A stretch of 64,000 nucleotides of DNA from Candidatus Dormiibacterota bacterium (GCA_035635555.1 DASQAT010000013.1:62001-126000); one strand, 5' to 3'; counted from the first letter of the stretch, positions 12,601 to 21,038 are shown. Notes: a model not told the origin generated them from the letters alone. Numbers and translations: made by a program.

Positions 12601-13253
12601 TCCGCGGCGCGGGGAACCTCCTGGGGGCCGAGCAGAGCGGTCACATCGCCGCCGTCGGGTTCGAGATGTACTGCCGCCTCCTCGAGAGGACCGTGCAGGA
12701 GATGAAGGGGGAGACGGTCCGCCCCGAGGTCAAGGCGCAAATCAACCTGGCGGTGGACATCAAGATCCCGGAGGACTACATCCCCGACTTCAGCGAGAGG
12801 CTCGTCCTCTACAAGAAGATCTCCTCGGTGGCCGGCGAGGAGGAGCTGGCGCGCATCCGCGACGAGATCCGCGACATTTACGGAGAGATCCCGAGACCCG
12901 CCGAGAACCTCCTGGCCCTGGGGGCCGTGCGTCTCCTGGCCGACCACCTGCAGATCCGCGCCATCGACTACGCATCCGGGCGCGTCCAGATCCGGTTTTC
13001 GGAGGAGGCCACGACCCACCCGGACGTCCTGGTGAGTCTCGCCTCGAGCCGTCCCGGCGTCAGTCTCACCCCCGCCGGGGTCCTGCGCCTCGATCTGGAC
13101 GGCGCCCTGGCCCCTCCCGGGACGATTCGGCCCGCCGTCGACCAGTGGCGCATCGCCGCGGTTCTCGACCTCTTGAAGTCGATCCGGACGGGTGATAGCA
13201 TGCGGCCTGCTTCGCAGCCTACCGCTGTCGGGCCACCCGCCGAGGACAGGTGA
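9663..13253 (+). CDS. mfd: Transcription-repair coupling factor Mfd
   Basis: A protein of about 1196 residues with the full Mfd layout. First comes an N-terminal UvrB-homology module (EADPYQELSPH, FSRRGGIIDFHAPGG), then the CarD-like RNA polymerase-interaction domain (GDLVVHVDHGIGRYAGI to YEGGDRLYVPVDRLDLVQRY). A RecG-type translocase follows: Walker A GDVGFGKTEVAMRAAFKAV, DEEQRFGV, TATPIPRTL, and the TRG-like QLYQLRGRVGRS. The C-terminal TRCF domain ends the protein. Mfd removes stalled RNA polymerase and recruits UvrA. The GTG at 9663 is chosen because GGGAGGG lies seven bases upstream. Confidence 0.97.
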   Translation: MSSVLHSLLDFAARDREVRPVIEEMARDGGRRVALAGLNPAAAAVLVAGLVDRSPTGKILLLVPGEKESEQFRADLDFASTARRGGGARVHLFPSLEADPYQELSPHLMVACEREQALRALRDPGPAIVVVPTRALISPLAPAEVFDAHRYELHEGRPLRPDELSEFLLEAGYVRVDLISAMGEFSRRGGIIDFHAPGGVAPVRVEFWGEEVESLRTFDPATQRSTGRIGKASVPPVREYPWSRAALEKLRVVLESRRASRGTKARRLAEHDDLAARTETLQAGGTFAGFEACVRLVEERPASLFDYAPRALLVSWEESQVLSDLESVYVEMHASFDLSEDYGMPPPEDLLLPRDELGPRARQARLRLSELALEEGHERVVRVPCAPARAYKGRIQDLASDLKQAPPATTTVFLMESAGRIERLREVLREYDLPAAVLVEGEAQEAAHAAPASSLLIVPGRLSQGFVLPGADLSVLTEREVFGEHAEHETRRRKVAAFSPDFRDLKVGDLVVHVDHGIGRYAGIARVGEDGASRDFMLLTYEGGDRLYVPVDRLDLVQRYSGVAGQRPHLDRLGGPGWERTKKKVRKAMQEMAGDLLDLYAARAAARGHAFPEDTAWQKEFEDAFPYELTPDQARAVTDVKADMEKEGPMDRLICGDVGFGKTEVAMRAAFKAVMDGKQVAVLCPTTVLAFQHLNTFRERFSSWPAVIEMISRFRSPREQKAILQAVAARKVDVLIGTHRLLSKDVKFHDLGLLVVDEEQRFGVAHKESIKAMKKDVDVLTLTATPIPRTLQMSLAGIRDMSVIETPPENRLAIQTAIVPFREGVIAAAIRSELKRGGQVYLVHNRVESIGSMANFIRRLVPEVRLGVAHGQMSEGMLERTMLAFLSGEFDVLLATTIIENGLDIPRVNTIIVNRADRFGLAQLYQLRGRVGRSDRRAYAYLVVPARKALAAVARRRLKALQEFSELGSGFRIAAMDLEIRGAGNLLGAEQSGHIAAVGFEMYCRLLERTVQEMKGETVRPEVKAQINLAVDIKIPEDYIPDFSERLVLYKKISSVAGEEELARIRDEIRDIYGEIPRPAENLLALGAVRLLADHLQIRAIDYASGRVQIRFSEEATTHPDVLVSLASSRPGVSLTPAGVLRLDLDGALAPPGTIRPAVDQWRIAAVLDLLKSIRTGDSMRPASQPTAVGPPAEDR

Positions 13254-14281
13254 GGAACCGGACGCCCCAGGAGAACGATCGAGCCCAGGTGCGCGGCCTG
13301 CGGCGATGTGCGTGCGCCGCGGCGGTTCTCCTCCTGCCGCTTTCCGCCTGCACCGGAAAGACCGGGTCGGCGCCCGAGGCGGGAGCCGCCTCGACACCGG
13401 CAACGACGCGCGCCCAGGCGATGCTCGACGCCCAGGTCATCGCCACCGTGGGGGGCGATCCCATGCCGCTCAAGGCGTTCGATCGCTACCTCGCCGACAA
13501 CGCCGGCGACTCCGAGGACGACGACGCCGAGCAGAGCAACGCCATCAAGAGCCGCCTCCTCGACCAGATGCTCGAAGAGCAGCTCCTGCTGCGGGCCGCG
13601 AAGGGGCTCGGCGTCACGGTGTCCGAATCGGAGATCGACGACTACCTGAGCCAGATCGGCGTCAGCGAAGGAGAGGCCGAGGTCGCCGGTTCGGAAGGGA
13701 AGGAGGCCTTCCGGGACAAGGTCCGCCAGAGCCTCGTCCTCCAGAAGGTGAAGGACAAGGCGGTCCTCAGCAAGGTCGAAGTAACGCCGGGGGAGGTCGA
13801 CGACTATCTCAAGAAGCAGCCCGAGACCGCCCGCGTTCCCCGTTCGGTTGTCCTGCGTCAGATCCTGATCGATGATAAGAGCCTGGCCGATAAGCTGTCC
13901 GCCCAGCTGGCGAAGGACCCTTCGAAGTTCGAGAGTCTGGCCCGGGACAACTCGGCGGCGCCGGACAAGGGGCAGGCCAGGGCCTTCGGCGAGGATGATC
14001 TGCCGGCCGAGATCAAGGAGGCCGCCTTCAAGCTGGAGCCGGGGCAGGTCAGCCCCGTCGTGGAATATGCCGGGATGTACCTCATTCTGCAGCAGGTGCG
14101 CACGATGGAGGCCAAGGATGCCGATCTCACGGACGTCCGCCGCCGCGCCCAGCTGGAGCTGTTCCGCAAGAAGGGGGAGCAGGCTCTCGAGCGCTACATC
14201 GCCGACCTCAAGAAGGACACGGAGATCCATGTCAATCGCGCCGTTCTTCCCTTCGACTACACGGGCGAGTACAGGAATTAG
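13250..14281 (+). CDS. Peptidyl-prolyl isomerase lipoprotein (SurA_N/parvulin family)
   Basis: A 343-residue protein. Its N-terminus has basic residues, a hydrophobic stretch and the lipobox LSAC at about residue 35, so it is predicted to be an exported lipoprotein. It has a SurA_N-like helical domain (KSRLLDQMLEEQLLLRAAKGL, VSESEIDDYL) and a parvulin-type domain near residues 195-290 (LRQILIDDKS, AFGEDDLPAEIKEAAFKLEP). It is probably a periplasmic or outer-membrane-anchored foldase. The GTG start overlaps the mfd stop (GTGA). The next gene starts inside its 3' end, and both belong to the same chaperone family. Confidence 0.88.
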   Translation: MRNRTPQENDRAQVRGLRRCACAAAVLLLPLSACTGKTGSAPEAGAASTPATTRAQAMLDAQVIATVGGDPMPLKAFDRYLADNAGDSEDDDAEQSNAIKSRLLDQMLEEQLLLRAAKGLGVTVSESEIDDYLSQIGVSEGEAEVAGSEGKEAFRDKVRQSLVLQKVKDKAVLSKVEVTPGEVDDYLKKQPETARVPRSVVLRQILIDDKSLADKLSAQLAKDPSKFESLARDNSAAPDKGQARAFGEDDLPAEIKEAAFKLEPGQVSPVVEYAGMYLILQQVRTMEAKDADLTDVRRRAQLELFRKKGEQALERYIADLKKDTEIHVNRAVLPFDYTGEYRN

Positions 14282-15428
14282 ACCCCCCGCCGCCCGCCTG
14301 CTCCTCCTGGCCCTCGTTCCCATCCTCGGCGTCATGACAGAGGCGCGGGCCGCAATCGTGGAGGAGATCGTCGCCAAGGTGAACAACCGCATCATCAGCA
14401 AGAGCGAGTTCGAGGAGCGCAGCTCCTACATCCTGAAGCAGATCTACCAGCAGTATTCCGGCGCCGATCTCGACAAGCACCTCCAGGACGCGCGCGAGAC
14501 GATGCTGGCCAACATGATCACCGAGCTCCTGCTGGTCGAGAGGTCCCAGACCCTCCTCGACCTCGACAAGGTGCGCAAGAACCTGGTGGATGATTTCCGC
14601 AAGCAGCAGAACATCGCGAGCGACGAGGATCTGGAGCGTCTCCTCAAGGAGCAGGGAATGACCCGCAAGGATCTGGAGGAGCAGCTCCTCCGCCTGGCGG
14701 TGCCGCAGGAGATCATCAATTACGAGGTGCGCCGGAAGATCAGCGTCAGCGATGCCGAGATCGGCCAGTACTACGATCGGCACCGGAAGGACTGGGAGAC
14801 GTCGCCGACGGTCACCTTCAACGAGATCGTCCTGTTCTACGAGGATGCCAACCGGCCCGAAGTGGTGTCACGCGCCGAGGGCATCGTCCGCGAGGCGCGC
14901 GGCGGGACGGAGTTCGGCGAGCTGGTGCAGAAGTACTCCGAGGCCCCGAGCAAGGAGAGCGGCGGCTTTCTCGGTCCCCTGTCCGCCGCCGACCTCCACC
15001 CGACGATCGCGGAAACGGCCTTCAAGCTCCAGGTGGGCGACATCGGCGACGCGATCGACACCGGCCACTCGCTCCACATCATCCGGCTGGTGGGAAAGAC
15101 GGACCGCGTGGTCAAGACCCACGACGAGGTCAAGGACACCATCGCGAAGGCGGTGCGCGAGGAGAAGTTCCGCCCGCGCTACGAGCGCTACATCAGGAAG
15201 CTGTGGAAGGAGAGCCAGATCGAGGTTCTGCCGAAATACGAGCAGTTTCTCACCTGGTCGCCGTTGAAGAGTGCGAAGGCGGGCGAGGAGAAGCTGCCGG
15301 TGGGCGCCCCAGGGGCGGAGCCGGAGGGTCCGGTCCCCTCCCCGGTCGGACCCGCGCCCGGGACGCAGGCGCCCGCCCCCCCACTCCCGGAGGCTCCGCC
15401 GGTGCCGGCCCCGTCACCGGCGCCATAG
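14229..15428 (+). CDS. surA: SurA-like periplasmic chaperone/parvulin peptidyl-prolyl isomerase
   Basis: A 399-residue protein. The hydrophobic core of a signal peptide (LLLLALVPILGVMTEARA) is followed by SurA_N (IVAKVNNRIISKSEFEER), then a parvulin domain at about residues 195-290 (SGGFLGPLSAADLHPTIAET, GDAIDTGHSLHIIRLVGK). A roughly 50-residue Pro/Ala-rich tail ends it. SurA escorts outer-membrane beta-barrels across the periplasm. No ATG/GTG lies at the hydrophobic segment itself; the nearest in-frame start is ATG 14229, which overlaps the previous gene by 53 bases and has GGAG just upstream, giving a long n-region. The start is therefore less certain than the product. Confidence 0.87.
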   Translation: MSIAPFFPSTTRASTGIRPPAARLLLLALVPILGVMTEARAAIVEEIVAKVNNRIISKSEFEERSSYILKQIYQQYSGADLDKHLQDARETMLANMITELLLVERSQTLLDLDKVRKNLVDDFRKQQNIASDEDLERLLKEQGMTRKDLEEQLLRLAVPQEIINYEVRRKISVSDAEIGQYYDRHRKDWETSPTVTFNEIVLFYEDANRPEVVSRAEGIVREARGGTEFGELVQKYSEAPSKESGGFLGPLSAADLHPTIAETAFKLQVGDIGDAIDTGHSLHIIRLVGKTDRVVKTHDEVKDTIAKAVREEKFRPRYERYIRKLWKESQIEVLPKYEQFLTWSPLKSAKAGEEKLPVGAPGAEPEGPVPSPVGPAPGTQAPAPPLPEAPPVPAPSPAP

Positions 15429-15487
15429 GCCGAGTTCCGTGCCGCCGCGCCGATGAGTCGCTGGAGGCTTGCGGGGATTCTTTGGAG

Positions 15488-15516
15488 TTGGCCTCCCGGC
15501 GATCCTGTGCTAGCAT
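15488..15516 (+). promoter_or_regulatory. Possible sigma-70 promoter upstream of the Hfq-like gene
   Basis: TTGGCC (15488-15493), 17-base spacer, TAGCAT (15511-15516). Each hexamer matches consensus at four of six positions. It lies in the 263-base gap after surA; nothing else was recognised in that gap. Confidence 0.45.
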
Positions 15517-15691
15517 GACGTTCAGGTAAACGTCCCCAGGTCTCAACCAGCCGGAACGATCTTTTCGATTCTGGTGCGAGTTCTGTACCGGGCGCTCGGG
15601 GCCCCGGTCAGGATCCTCGGGAACCAGCCGTAACTCCAAGCCCGGAGCGTGGCGCGGGCGTGACCGCGCAGAACGTGAGGGATGAAGGACC

Positions 15692-16084
15692 ATGCGTCGA
15701 TCCGACTTCGGCAACCAGGACCAGCCGCAGGATGATTTCAGGCAGGGAGCCGACCAGGCGAATCGCAAGCTGATCAGGCCCAACTTGTCGGAGCTCAAGG
15801 ACAGGCTGCAGCCGCGACAGCCAAGGCGCAAGCAGGTCCCCCCCGAGTCGACCAACGCGGAGGCCTTCTACTATCTCAAGCAGATGAACGCCCGCACTCC
15901 GATGATCGTCGTCCTCAAGGACGGCGAGGAGTTGCACGGCGTCATCGAGTGGTACGACCGCAGCTGCATCAAGGTCAACCGGGTGGGCGCTCCCAACCTG
16001 ATGGTGATGAAGGACTGCATCAAGTACATGTACAAGGCCGAGGAGCGGGACGAGAGCCGGGCGTCGCGTTCCGACGGGATCTGA
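15692..16084 (+). CDS. hfq: Hfq-like Sm-fold RNA-binding protein with N-terminal extension
   Basis: A 130-residue protein. About 55 hydrophilic residues precede an Sm domain (residues about 59-115): a short helix (AFYYLKQMNARTP), Sm1 strands MIVVLKDGEELHGVIEWYDR and SCIKVNR, and an Sm2-like VMKDCIKYMYK. This is the Hfq topology, but the usual Sm2 YKHAI is replaced by MKDCI, so the conserved His is missing. Ordinary Hfq lacks such an extension. Family knowledge suggests an sRNA/mRNA chaperone; RNA specificity may differ. AAGGA lies upstream of the ATG. pdxA follows 37 bases later. Confidence 0.8.
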   Translation: MRRSDFGNQDQPQDDFRQGADQANRKLIRPNLSELKDRLQPRQPRRKQVPPESTNAEAFYYLKQMNARTPMIVVLKDGEELHGVIEWYDRSCIKVNRVGAPNLMVMKDCIKYMYKAEERDESRASRSDGI

Positions 16085-16121
16085 GCGTCTCTCGACGCAG
16101 GATTCCCGCCAGGCCTCCCAG

Positions 16122-17171
16122 ATGAAGCCTGTCATCGCCGTGACCAGCGGCGACCCGTTCGGGGTGGGACCCGAAGTCGCGATCAAGGCAGCCACCGACG
16201 CGGCCGTACTGGCCGCCTGCCGGCCGCTCGTCATCGGCGACCGCGAGCACCTGCTGCGCGTGGCTCACGGGCTGCCAGGGGGCGTCGGCTCCGATCCGTC
16301 CACCTGGCCCGAGGTCTCCCGCTCGCCGCTCGGCTGGGGGTCGAAGCAGGGGGACGACATCCTGGTCGGTTCCTGGCCGTCCGGGCCGGCCTTCCACGAC
16401 ATGGCCGACCGGCCGGAGATTCCCCCGGCACCCGGACCGTCGGCCGCGGGAGGGCGCAGCGCGGTCATGTACGTCAAGCAGGCCGTGGCGCTCCTGCGCT
16501 CGGGCGCCGCGGCGGCGATGACGACGGCGCCGATCAGCAAGCAGGCGATGCACCTCGCGGGGTTGCGCTACCCCGGCCACACCGAGCTCCTGGCCACGCT
16601 CTGCGGTTTCGAGCCGGACGACGTCGCGATGATGTTCGTGACGCGCGATCTCAAGGTGGCCCTCCTGACGGTCCACCTCTCCCTGAGGGACGCCATCGCC
16701 TCGCTGTCGGCCGAGGCGGTCGTTTCGAGGCTGCGGCTCGTCGATTCGGAGCACCGCAGGCTTTTCGGCAAGGCACCGCGCATCGGTCTCTGCGCCCTCA
16801 ACCCCCACGCCGGCGAGGCCGGTCTGTTCGGCGCCGAGGAGAGGGACCTCCTGGCCCCCGCGGTCGCGGTGTCCCGAAGCGCCGGCCTGGACGTGGCGGG
16901 GCCGTTTCCGGCCGACACGCTGTTCGTGCGCGCCGCGCGCGGCGAGTTCGACGTCGTCCTGGCCCTGCACCACGACCAGGCCACGATCGCGATCAAGGCG
17001 CGCTCGTTCGGCAGCGCCGTCAACCTGACGCTCGGCCTGCCGTTCGTGCGGACCTCGGTCGACCACGGCACGGCCTACGACATCGCGGGGCAAGGGACGG
17101 CCGATCACGGGAGCCTGGTGGAGGCGATCCTGCTGGCGGCGAGGCTGGCGGCGATTGCCCGAGCGGCGTGA
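16122..17171 (+). CDS. pdxA: 4-hydroxythreonine-4-phosphate dehydrogenase
   Basis: A 349-residue PdxA of the pyridoxal-phosphate pathway, oxidising 4-phosphohydroxy-L-threonine. Visible: N-terminal VTSGDPFGVGPEVAIKA, the metal-ligand GHTELLATLCG, CALNPHAGEAGLFG, HHDQATIAIKARSFGSAVNL, and the C-terminal LPFVRTSVDHGTAYDIAG. A Pro/Gly-rich insertion around residues 60-115 makes it slightly longer than usual. It is convergent with the downstream monophosphatase, which ends two bases after the pdxA stop. Confidence 0.95.
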   Translation: MKPVIAVTSGDPFGVGPEVAIKAATDAAVLAACRPLVIGDREHLLRVAHGLPGGVGSDPSTWPEVSRSPLGWGSKQGDDILVGSWPSGPAFHDMADRPEIPPAPGPSAAGGRSAVMYVKQAVALLRSGAAAAMTTAPISKQAMHLAGLRYPGHTELLATLCGFEPDDVAMMFVTRDLKVALLTVHLSLRDAIASLSAEAVVSRLRLVDSEHRRLFGKAPRIGLCALNPHAGEAGLFGAEERDLLAPAVAVSRSAGLDVAGPFPADTLFVRAARGEFDVVLALHHDQATIAIKARSFGSAVNLTLGLPFVRTSVDHGTAYDIAGQGTADHGSLVEAILLAARLAAIARAA

Positions 17172-17172
17172 C

Positions 17173-18180
17173 TCAGGGGCGTTTCATCGACTCCCGCAGG
17201 ACGCGCAGCATCGCGGGGTGGACGTTCAGGTTGGCGGCGACGATGTCGCCGTTCTTCAGAAAGTCGTCGCGCCCCTGGAAGTCGCTGACCGCTCCCCCCG
17301 CCTCGCGCACCAGGAGGCTGCCGGCCGCGACGTCCCACGGCGACAGCGACATCTCCCAGAAGCCGTCGTAGCGGCCGCAGGCGACGTAGGCGAGATTGAG
17401 CGCGGCCGAGCCGTCCCTCCTGATGCCGGACGAGCCGAGGATGAACGAGCGGAACGAGGCCAGGTAGTCGTCGAGGCGATCGAGCGATCGGAACGGGAAG
17501 CCGGTGACCAGGAGCGCCTGCGACAGCTTCTCGGCGGGGGCGACCGTGATCGGCCGGCCGTTCAGGAAGGCTCCCCCGCCCCGCGCAGCGGTGAACATCT
17601 CGTCCCGCACCGGGTCGTAGACGGCCGCGGCGCGCATCCCCTGCGGATCGGCGAGGCCGACCGAAACGCAGAACAAGGGGTAGCCGTGGATGAAGTTGGT
17701 CGTTCCGTCGAGGGGGTCGATGTACCAGCGGTAGCCGCTCGTCCCCTCGGACGGCGGTGACTCCTCCGCCACAATGGAGTGATCGGGGAAGCGGTCGCGG
17801 ATCAGCGACACGATCGCCTCCTCGGCGCGGCGATCGACGATCGTGACGAAGTCGTTGCGCCCCTTCTCGTGGATCGGATAGGTGCCGCGCCTTCCCCAGT
17901 AGTCCAGGATCACCCGCGCGCCCGCGCGCGCGCAGTTGATGCAGGCGTTGAGATGGAAGTCGATGGTGGCGGGGGGGGCGCCCGGGTCCTGCAGGCGCCG
18001 CGGGCGGTTGCGCTCGACCGCCCGGCGGCGCGCCGCCGTCAGCGGAACCACGCGCCCGCCCTGCGTTTTCTTCCCCTTCCCATCGGCGGGCTTGGCGCGG
18101 GGCCAGCCGGCCGGCAGGCGGTTGCGACGCGCGCGCGGGCCGCGTCGCGCGGCCGCCCGGCTACGAGCCCTGCGGGCCAT
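17173..18180 (-). CDS. Inositol monophosphatase family protein (SuhB-like) with basic N-terminal extension
   Basis: A 335-residue protein. Residues from about 75 onward form a complete IMPase: KGRNDFVTIVDRRAEE, the metal site WYIDPLDGTTNFIHGYPLFC, and SPWDVAAGSLLVREAGG. It likely dephosphorylates inositol-1-phosphate or a related sugar phosphate. The first about 70 residues are very Arg/Lys/Ala-rich and without family similarity; either a basic tail or an over-long start. A later in-frame start would have to supply FHLNACINCARAGARV. It overlaps the xerC stop by 20 bases, so the two genes form an operon. Confidence 0.88.
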   Translation of the reverse strand: MARRARSRAAARRGPRARRNRLPAGWPRAKPADGKGKKTQGGRVVPLTAARRRAVERNRPRRLQDPGAPPATIDFHLNACINCARAGARVILDYWGRRGTYPIHEKGRNDFVTIVDRRAEEAIVSLIRDRFPDHSIVAEESPPSEGTSGYRWYIDPLDGTTNFIHGYPLFCVSVGLADPQGMRAAAVYDPVRDEMFTAARGGGAFLNGRPITVAPAEKLSQALLVTGFPFRSLDRLDDYLASFRSFILGSSGIRRDGSAALNLAYVACGRYDGFWEMSLSPWDVAAGSLLVREAGGAVSDFQGRDDFLKNGDIVAANLNVHPAMLRVLRESMKRP

Positions 18181-19162
18181 CGATCCTCCGCGGCGCCTTG
18201 CCGCTCTTCGCGCCGGTCACCGGCGCGGACGGGACGCCGCCCGAGTGCGGGTGGGAGCGCCGGTACACTTCGAGAAGCCGGCGCGTCGAGACCGCCGTGT
18301 ATTTCTGAGTCGTCGACAGGGACGCGTGCCCCAGGAGCTCCTGGATCGAGCGGAGGTCGGCCCCCGCGTTGAGCATGTGGGTCGCGAACGAATGCCGCAG
18401 GGTGTGCGGCGAAACCCGCTTCAGGAGGGCGGCGCGGCGCAGCCGCTCGTTGAGGATCCGGCGCACGCTGCGATCGGTCAGCCGCCCGCCGCGCGCGTTC
18501 AGGAACAGCGCGTCGCGCGCCTCCGCGCGCCCCACGCGATCCTCCGGCACGAGCTTCGGCCGGGCTCTCAGATACGACCCCACGGCCAGGACCGATTTCG
18601 ATCCGATCGGCACCAGGCGCTCCTTCCTCCCCTTTCCGAGCACGCGCAGCATCCCGTCCTTCGTCGCGCCGGACAACTCCAGGTCCCCCAGATCGGCGCC
18701 GACCAACTCGGCCACCCGCACGCCGCTGGCGTACAGGAGCTCGAGGATGGCCCGGTCGCGCAGGTCGCGCGGGCCGGTCCCGAACACGTTGTCCAGAAGG
18801 GATTCTACCTCAGCCTCGCTCAGGGCGTGGGGAAGCCGCTTCTCGAGCTTCGGTGTCGCGACCATCGCCGCCGGGTTCGCGGTCACGAGCCCCCGCCTGG
18901 CCAGGTGCCGGAACAGCGAGCGCAGCGAAGCGAGCTTGCGCGCGACCGTGGCGCGGCTGACGCCGCGCTCGTACAGATGGGAGAGGTACTCGCGGACGAC
19001 ATGGTGGTCGAGAGACAGAATGGCGTTGTCCCTCCCGGACACCAGGCCGGTCGAAAGAAACTCTCGGAACTCACTCAGGTCGGCGCGGTAGCAGCGCACC
19101 GTCTGGGGTGAGGCATTCAGGTTCTGCGCGAGGTGACGGAGGAACTCCTCCACGAGGTCCAT
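18161..19162 (-). CDS. xerC: Tyrosine recombinase XerC/XerD
   Basis: A 333-residue integrase-family recombinase. It has an N-terminal SAM-like core-binding domain (VEEFLRHLAQNLNASPQTVRCY) and a C-terminal catalytic domain with all residues in place: R149 in ASGVRVAEL, K177 in GKGRKERLVP, H253 and R256 in HTLRH, H279 in LLGHASL, and the nucleophile Y288 in TTQKYTAV. It resolves chromosome dimers at dif. A tail of about 35 residues beyond the usual end overlaps the downstream monophosphatase. Location away from mobile genes favours a housekeeping Xer over a phage integrase. Confidence 0.92.
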   Translation of the reverse strand: MDLVEEFLRHLAQNLNASPQTVRCYRADLSEFREFLSTGLVSGRDNAILSLDHHVVREYLSHLYERGVSRATVARKLASLRSLFRHLARRGLVTANPAAMVATPKLEKRLPHALSEAEVESLLDNVFGTGPRDLRDRAILELLYASGVRVAELVGADLGDLELSGATKDGMLRVLGKGRKERLVPIGSKSVLAVGSYLRARPKLVPEDRVGRAEARDALFLNARGGRLTDRSVRRILNERLRRAALLKRVSPHTLRHSFATHMLNAGADLRSIQELLGHASLSTTQKYTAVSTRRLLEVYRRSHPHSGGVPSAPVTGAKSGKAPRRIDGPQGS

Positions 19163-19274
19163 TCCGGAAGGATTCTACTTGATCGCCGAGATGGACAACG
19201 CTTCCCCTTCCCCCGGATGCTGCATGCTGCGCCGCCGTCCCCCGACGCCGTGGATATTCAGCCAGACACCTTTC

Positions 19275-19303
19275 TTGACAGGCGGCGCCGGGGGGCGTAA
19301 ATA
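19275..19303 (+). promoter_or_regulatory. Sigma-70 promoter for PEP carboxykinase gene
   Basis: Perfect TTGACA (19275-19280), 17-base spacer, TAAATA (19298-19303). A second -10-like TATAAT occurs at 19343-19348, but no good -35 stands 16-18 bases before it. Confidence 0.6.
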
Positions 19304-19359
19304 GAGGGCTCCACCCACATGGGGGCGGCGCTCAGACACCCGTATAATGAGGGGGTTGC

Positions 19360-20976
19360 GTGAACGGACCGTCGAGAGGGGCGGATTCCGCCGTCGGTAT
19401 CAAGAGCGGGGGTTCTCTTATCTCTTCCACCATCAATCTTCCTGTGAAGGCACGGTCGGTCGTGGCGCGACCCGCTCCCGAGGAGTTGCGCGTCCTGACG
19501 GAGCGGATGCCGAACTGCCTGAAGACCGGCCACGGGAATGTCAATGTCCAGACACGCGTGGTCGCGCGCAGCAAGGCCTCCACGTTCATCGTCACGGACG
19601 ATGCCGCCGCCTACAGGGGGCAGCCGACGATCGCTGTCGACGAGGCGACCCGGATGGCCCGCGCGCAGGACGACTACATCCGCGGGCGGGACATGGTCGT
19701 CGTCGACGGCTACATCGGGAACGACCCGCGCCTGCGCACACCCGCCCGCCTGATCATCGAGAGCAGCAACGCCAACATTGCCGCCATGCAGCAGATCCTG
19801 TACTACCCGCTCGAGAGCGGCGACGAGAGCGGCTTCGAGCCCCAGGTCACTGTGATCTACACGCCGAACCTCGAGGCGAAGGGGTATCCGAACGACCGGT
19901 TGATCGCCGTCGACCTCGAGCGCCGCGTCACGCGCGTCTTCAACTCGGATTACTTCGGCGAGTCGAAGAAGGGCGGCCTCAGGATGTGGAACAAGCTGGT
20001 CTACGACCGGGGCGGCCTGGCGATGCACGCCGGGTGCAAGATCATCCCGGTCGGGGGGCGGAACCGCGCCGTCCTCATCATCGGCCTGTCGGGGACAGGC
20101 AAGACGACGACCACCTTCTCCAAGCAGAACGACTCGAAACCGGTGCAGGACGACTTCCTTGCGGTCATGCCGGACGGCAGCATCCACGCCACCGAGAACG
20201 GCTGCTTCGCGAAGACCTTCGGCCTGGCCGAGGAGACCGAGCCGGCCATCTACCGGGCGGTGCTGAAGCCGACCTCGTACCTCGAGAACGTCTCGCAGAA
20301 GGAGGGCACGCTCGACTTCTTCGACACGTCCTACACCCAGAACGGCCGAGCCGTGTTCAAGATGGCGGATATCGACGGGGCCGGCGACGCGCGCTCCATC
20401 AAGAAGGCGGACATCCTCCTGATCCTGAACCGCAACGAGGACGTCATCCCGGCCGTGGCGCGGCTGACGGGAGCGCAGGCGGCCGCCTACTTCATGCTGG
20501 GGGAGACCAAGGGGACGAGCGCCGGCGGAGTCGAGGAGGCCGGGCGGTTCCTGCGCATCCCGGGGACCAACCCGTTCTTCCCGCTCGACCACGGCCTGCA
20601 GGGGAACCGTTTGCTGCAAATCATGAAGGCCAACCCGATGGAGGTCTACCTTCTGAACACCGGGAGAGTCGGCGGCGGCGAGGGGGACGCGCGCAGTCTC
20701 AAAGTGAAAATTCGACACAGCAGCGCCATCGTCCAGGGGATCGCCGAGGGGACGATCCGGTGGGACCGCGACCCTGACTTCGGCTACGAGGTGGCGTCGA
20801 AGGTCCCGGGGATCGAAGGGGACGACGAGCGCCTGCTCCGCCCGCGCGAGATGTACGCGCAGCAGGGGCGCGCCGACGAGTACCGGCGCATCGTCGAGCG
20901 GCTGCGCGGCGAGCGTCGCGAGTACATGAAGTCGTTTCCGCTGCTCGACCGTGATATCGTCGAATCCGTGTCCTGA
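19360..20976 (+). CDS. pckA: Phosphoenolpyruvate carboxykinase, ATP type
   Basis: A 538-residue enzyme converting oxaloacetate plus ATP to PEP, CO2 and ADP. The kinase-1a P-loop GLSGTGKTTTT (K248), the kinase-2 region around DSKPVQDDFLAV and the ATENGCFAKTF motif fit the ATP-dependent rather than GTP-dependent family. The N-terminal half is divergent but carries RMPNCLKTGHGNVNVQTRVV. Length is normal. The start is GTG at 19360 with GAGGGGG upstream. A monocistronic unit is likely because a separate promoter follows. Confidence 0.9.
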   Translation: MNGPSRGADSAVGIKSGGSLISSTINLPVKARSVVARPAPEELRVLTERMPNCLKTGHGNVNVQTRVVARSKASTFIVTDDAAAYRGQPTIAVDEATRMARAQDDYIRGRDMVVVDGYIGNDPRLRTPARLIIESSNANIAAMQQILYYPLESGDESGFEPQVTVIYTPNLEAKGYPNDRLIAVDLERRVTRVFNSDYFGESKKGGLRMWNKLVYDRGGLAMHAGCKIIPVGGRNRAVLIIGLSGTGKTTTTFSKQNDSKPVQDDFLAVMPDGSIHATENGCFAKTFGLAEETEPAIYRAVLKPTSYLENVSQKEGTLDFFDTSYTQNGRAVFKMADIDGAGDARSIKKADILLILNRNEDVIPAVARLTGAQAAAYFMLGETKGTSAGGVEEAGRFLRIPGTNPFFPLDHGLQGNRLLQIMKANPMEVYLLNTGRVGGGEGDARSLKVKIRHSSAIVQGIAEGTIRWDRDPDFGYEVASKVPGIEGDDERLLRPREMYAQQGRADEYRRIVERLRGERREYMKSFPLLDRDIVESVS

Positions 20977-21009
20977 GCCCGCTTGGGACGATCGCGGCCG
21001 GAAATTCGT

Positions 21010-21038
21010 TTGACTCCCGCGGGCGAATCACTTAGCAT
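21010..21038 (+). promoter_or_regulatory. Sigma-70 promoter for the small lipoprotein gene
   Basis: TTGACT (21010-21015), 17-base spacer, TAGCAT (21033-21038), about 50 bases before the lipoprotein start. Confidence 0.7.

Noticed and set aside
18161-19162. xerC gene as a phage or integron integrase
   Set aside because: All features fit a housekeeping Xer; no att site, cassette or phage gene is adjacent, and composition matches the core genome.
19173-19178. TAGAAT -10 on the minus strand for xerC
   Set aside because: The only candidate -35 (TTGTCC) is 15 bases away, and the transcript would have an almost absent leader; too weak to list.
19343-19348. Perfect TATAAT just before the pckA start
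   Set aside because: No acceptable -35 at 16-18 bases, and it lies only about 12 bases before the start codon; the TTGACA-17-TAAATA pair upstream is preferred.
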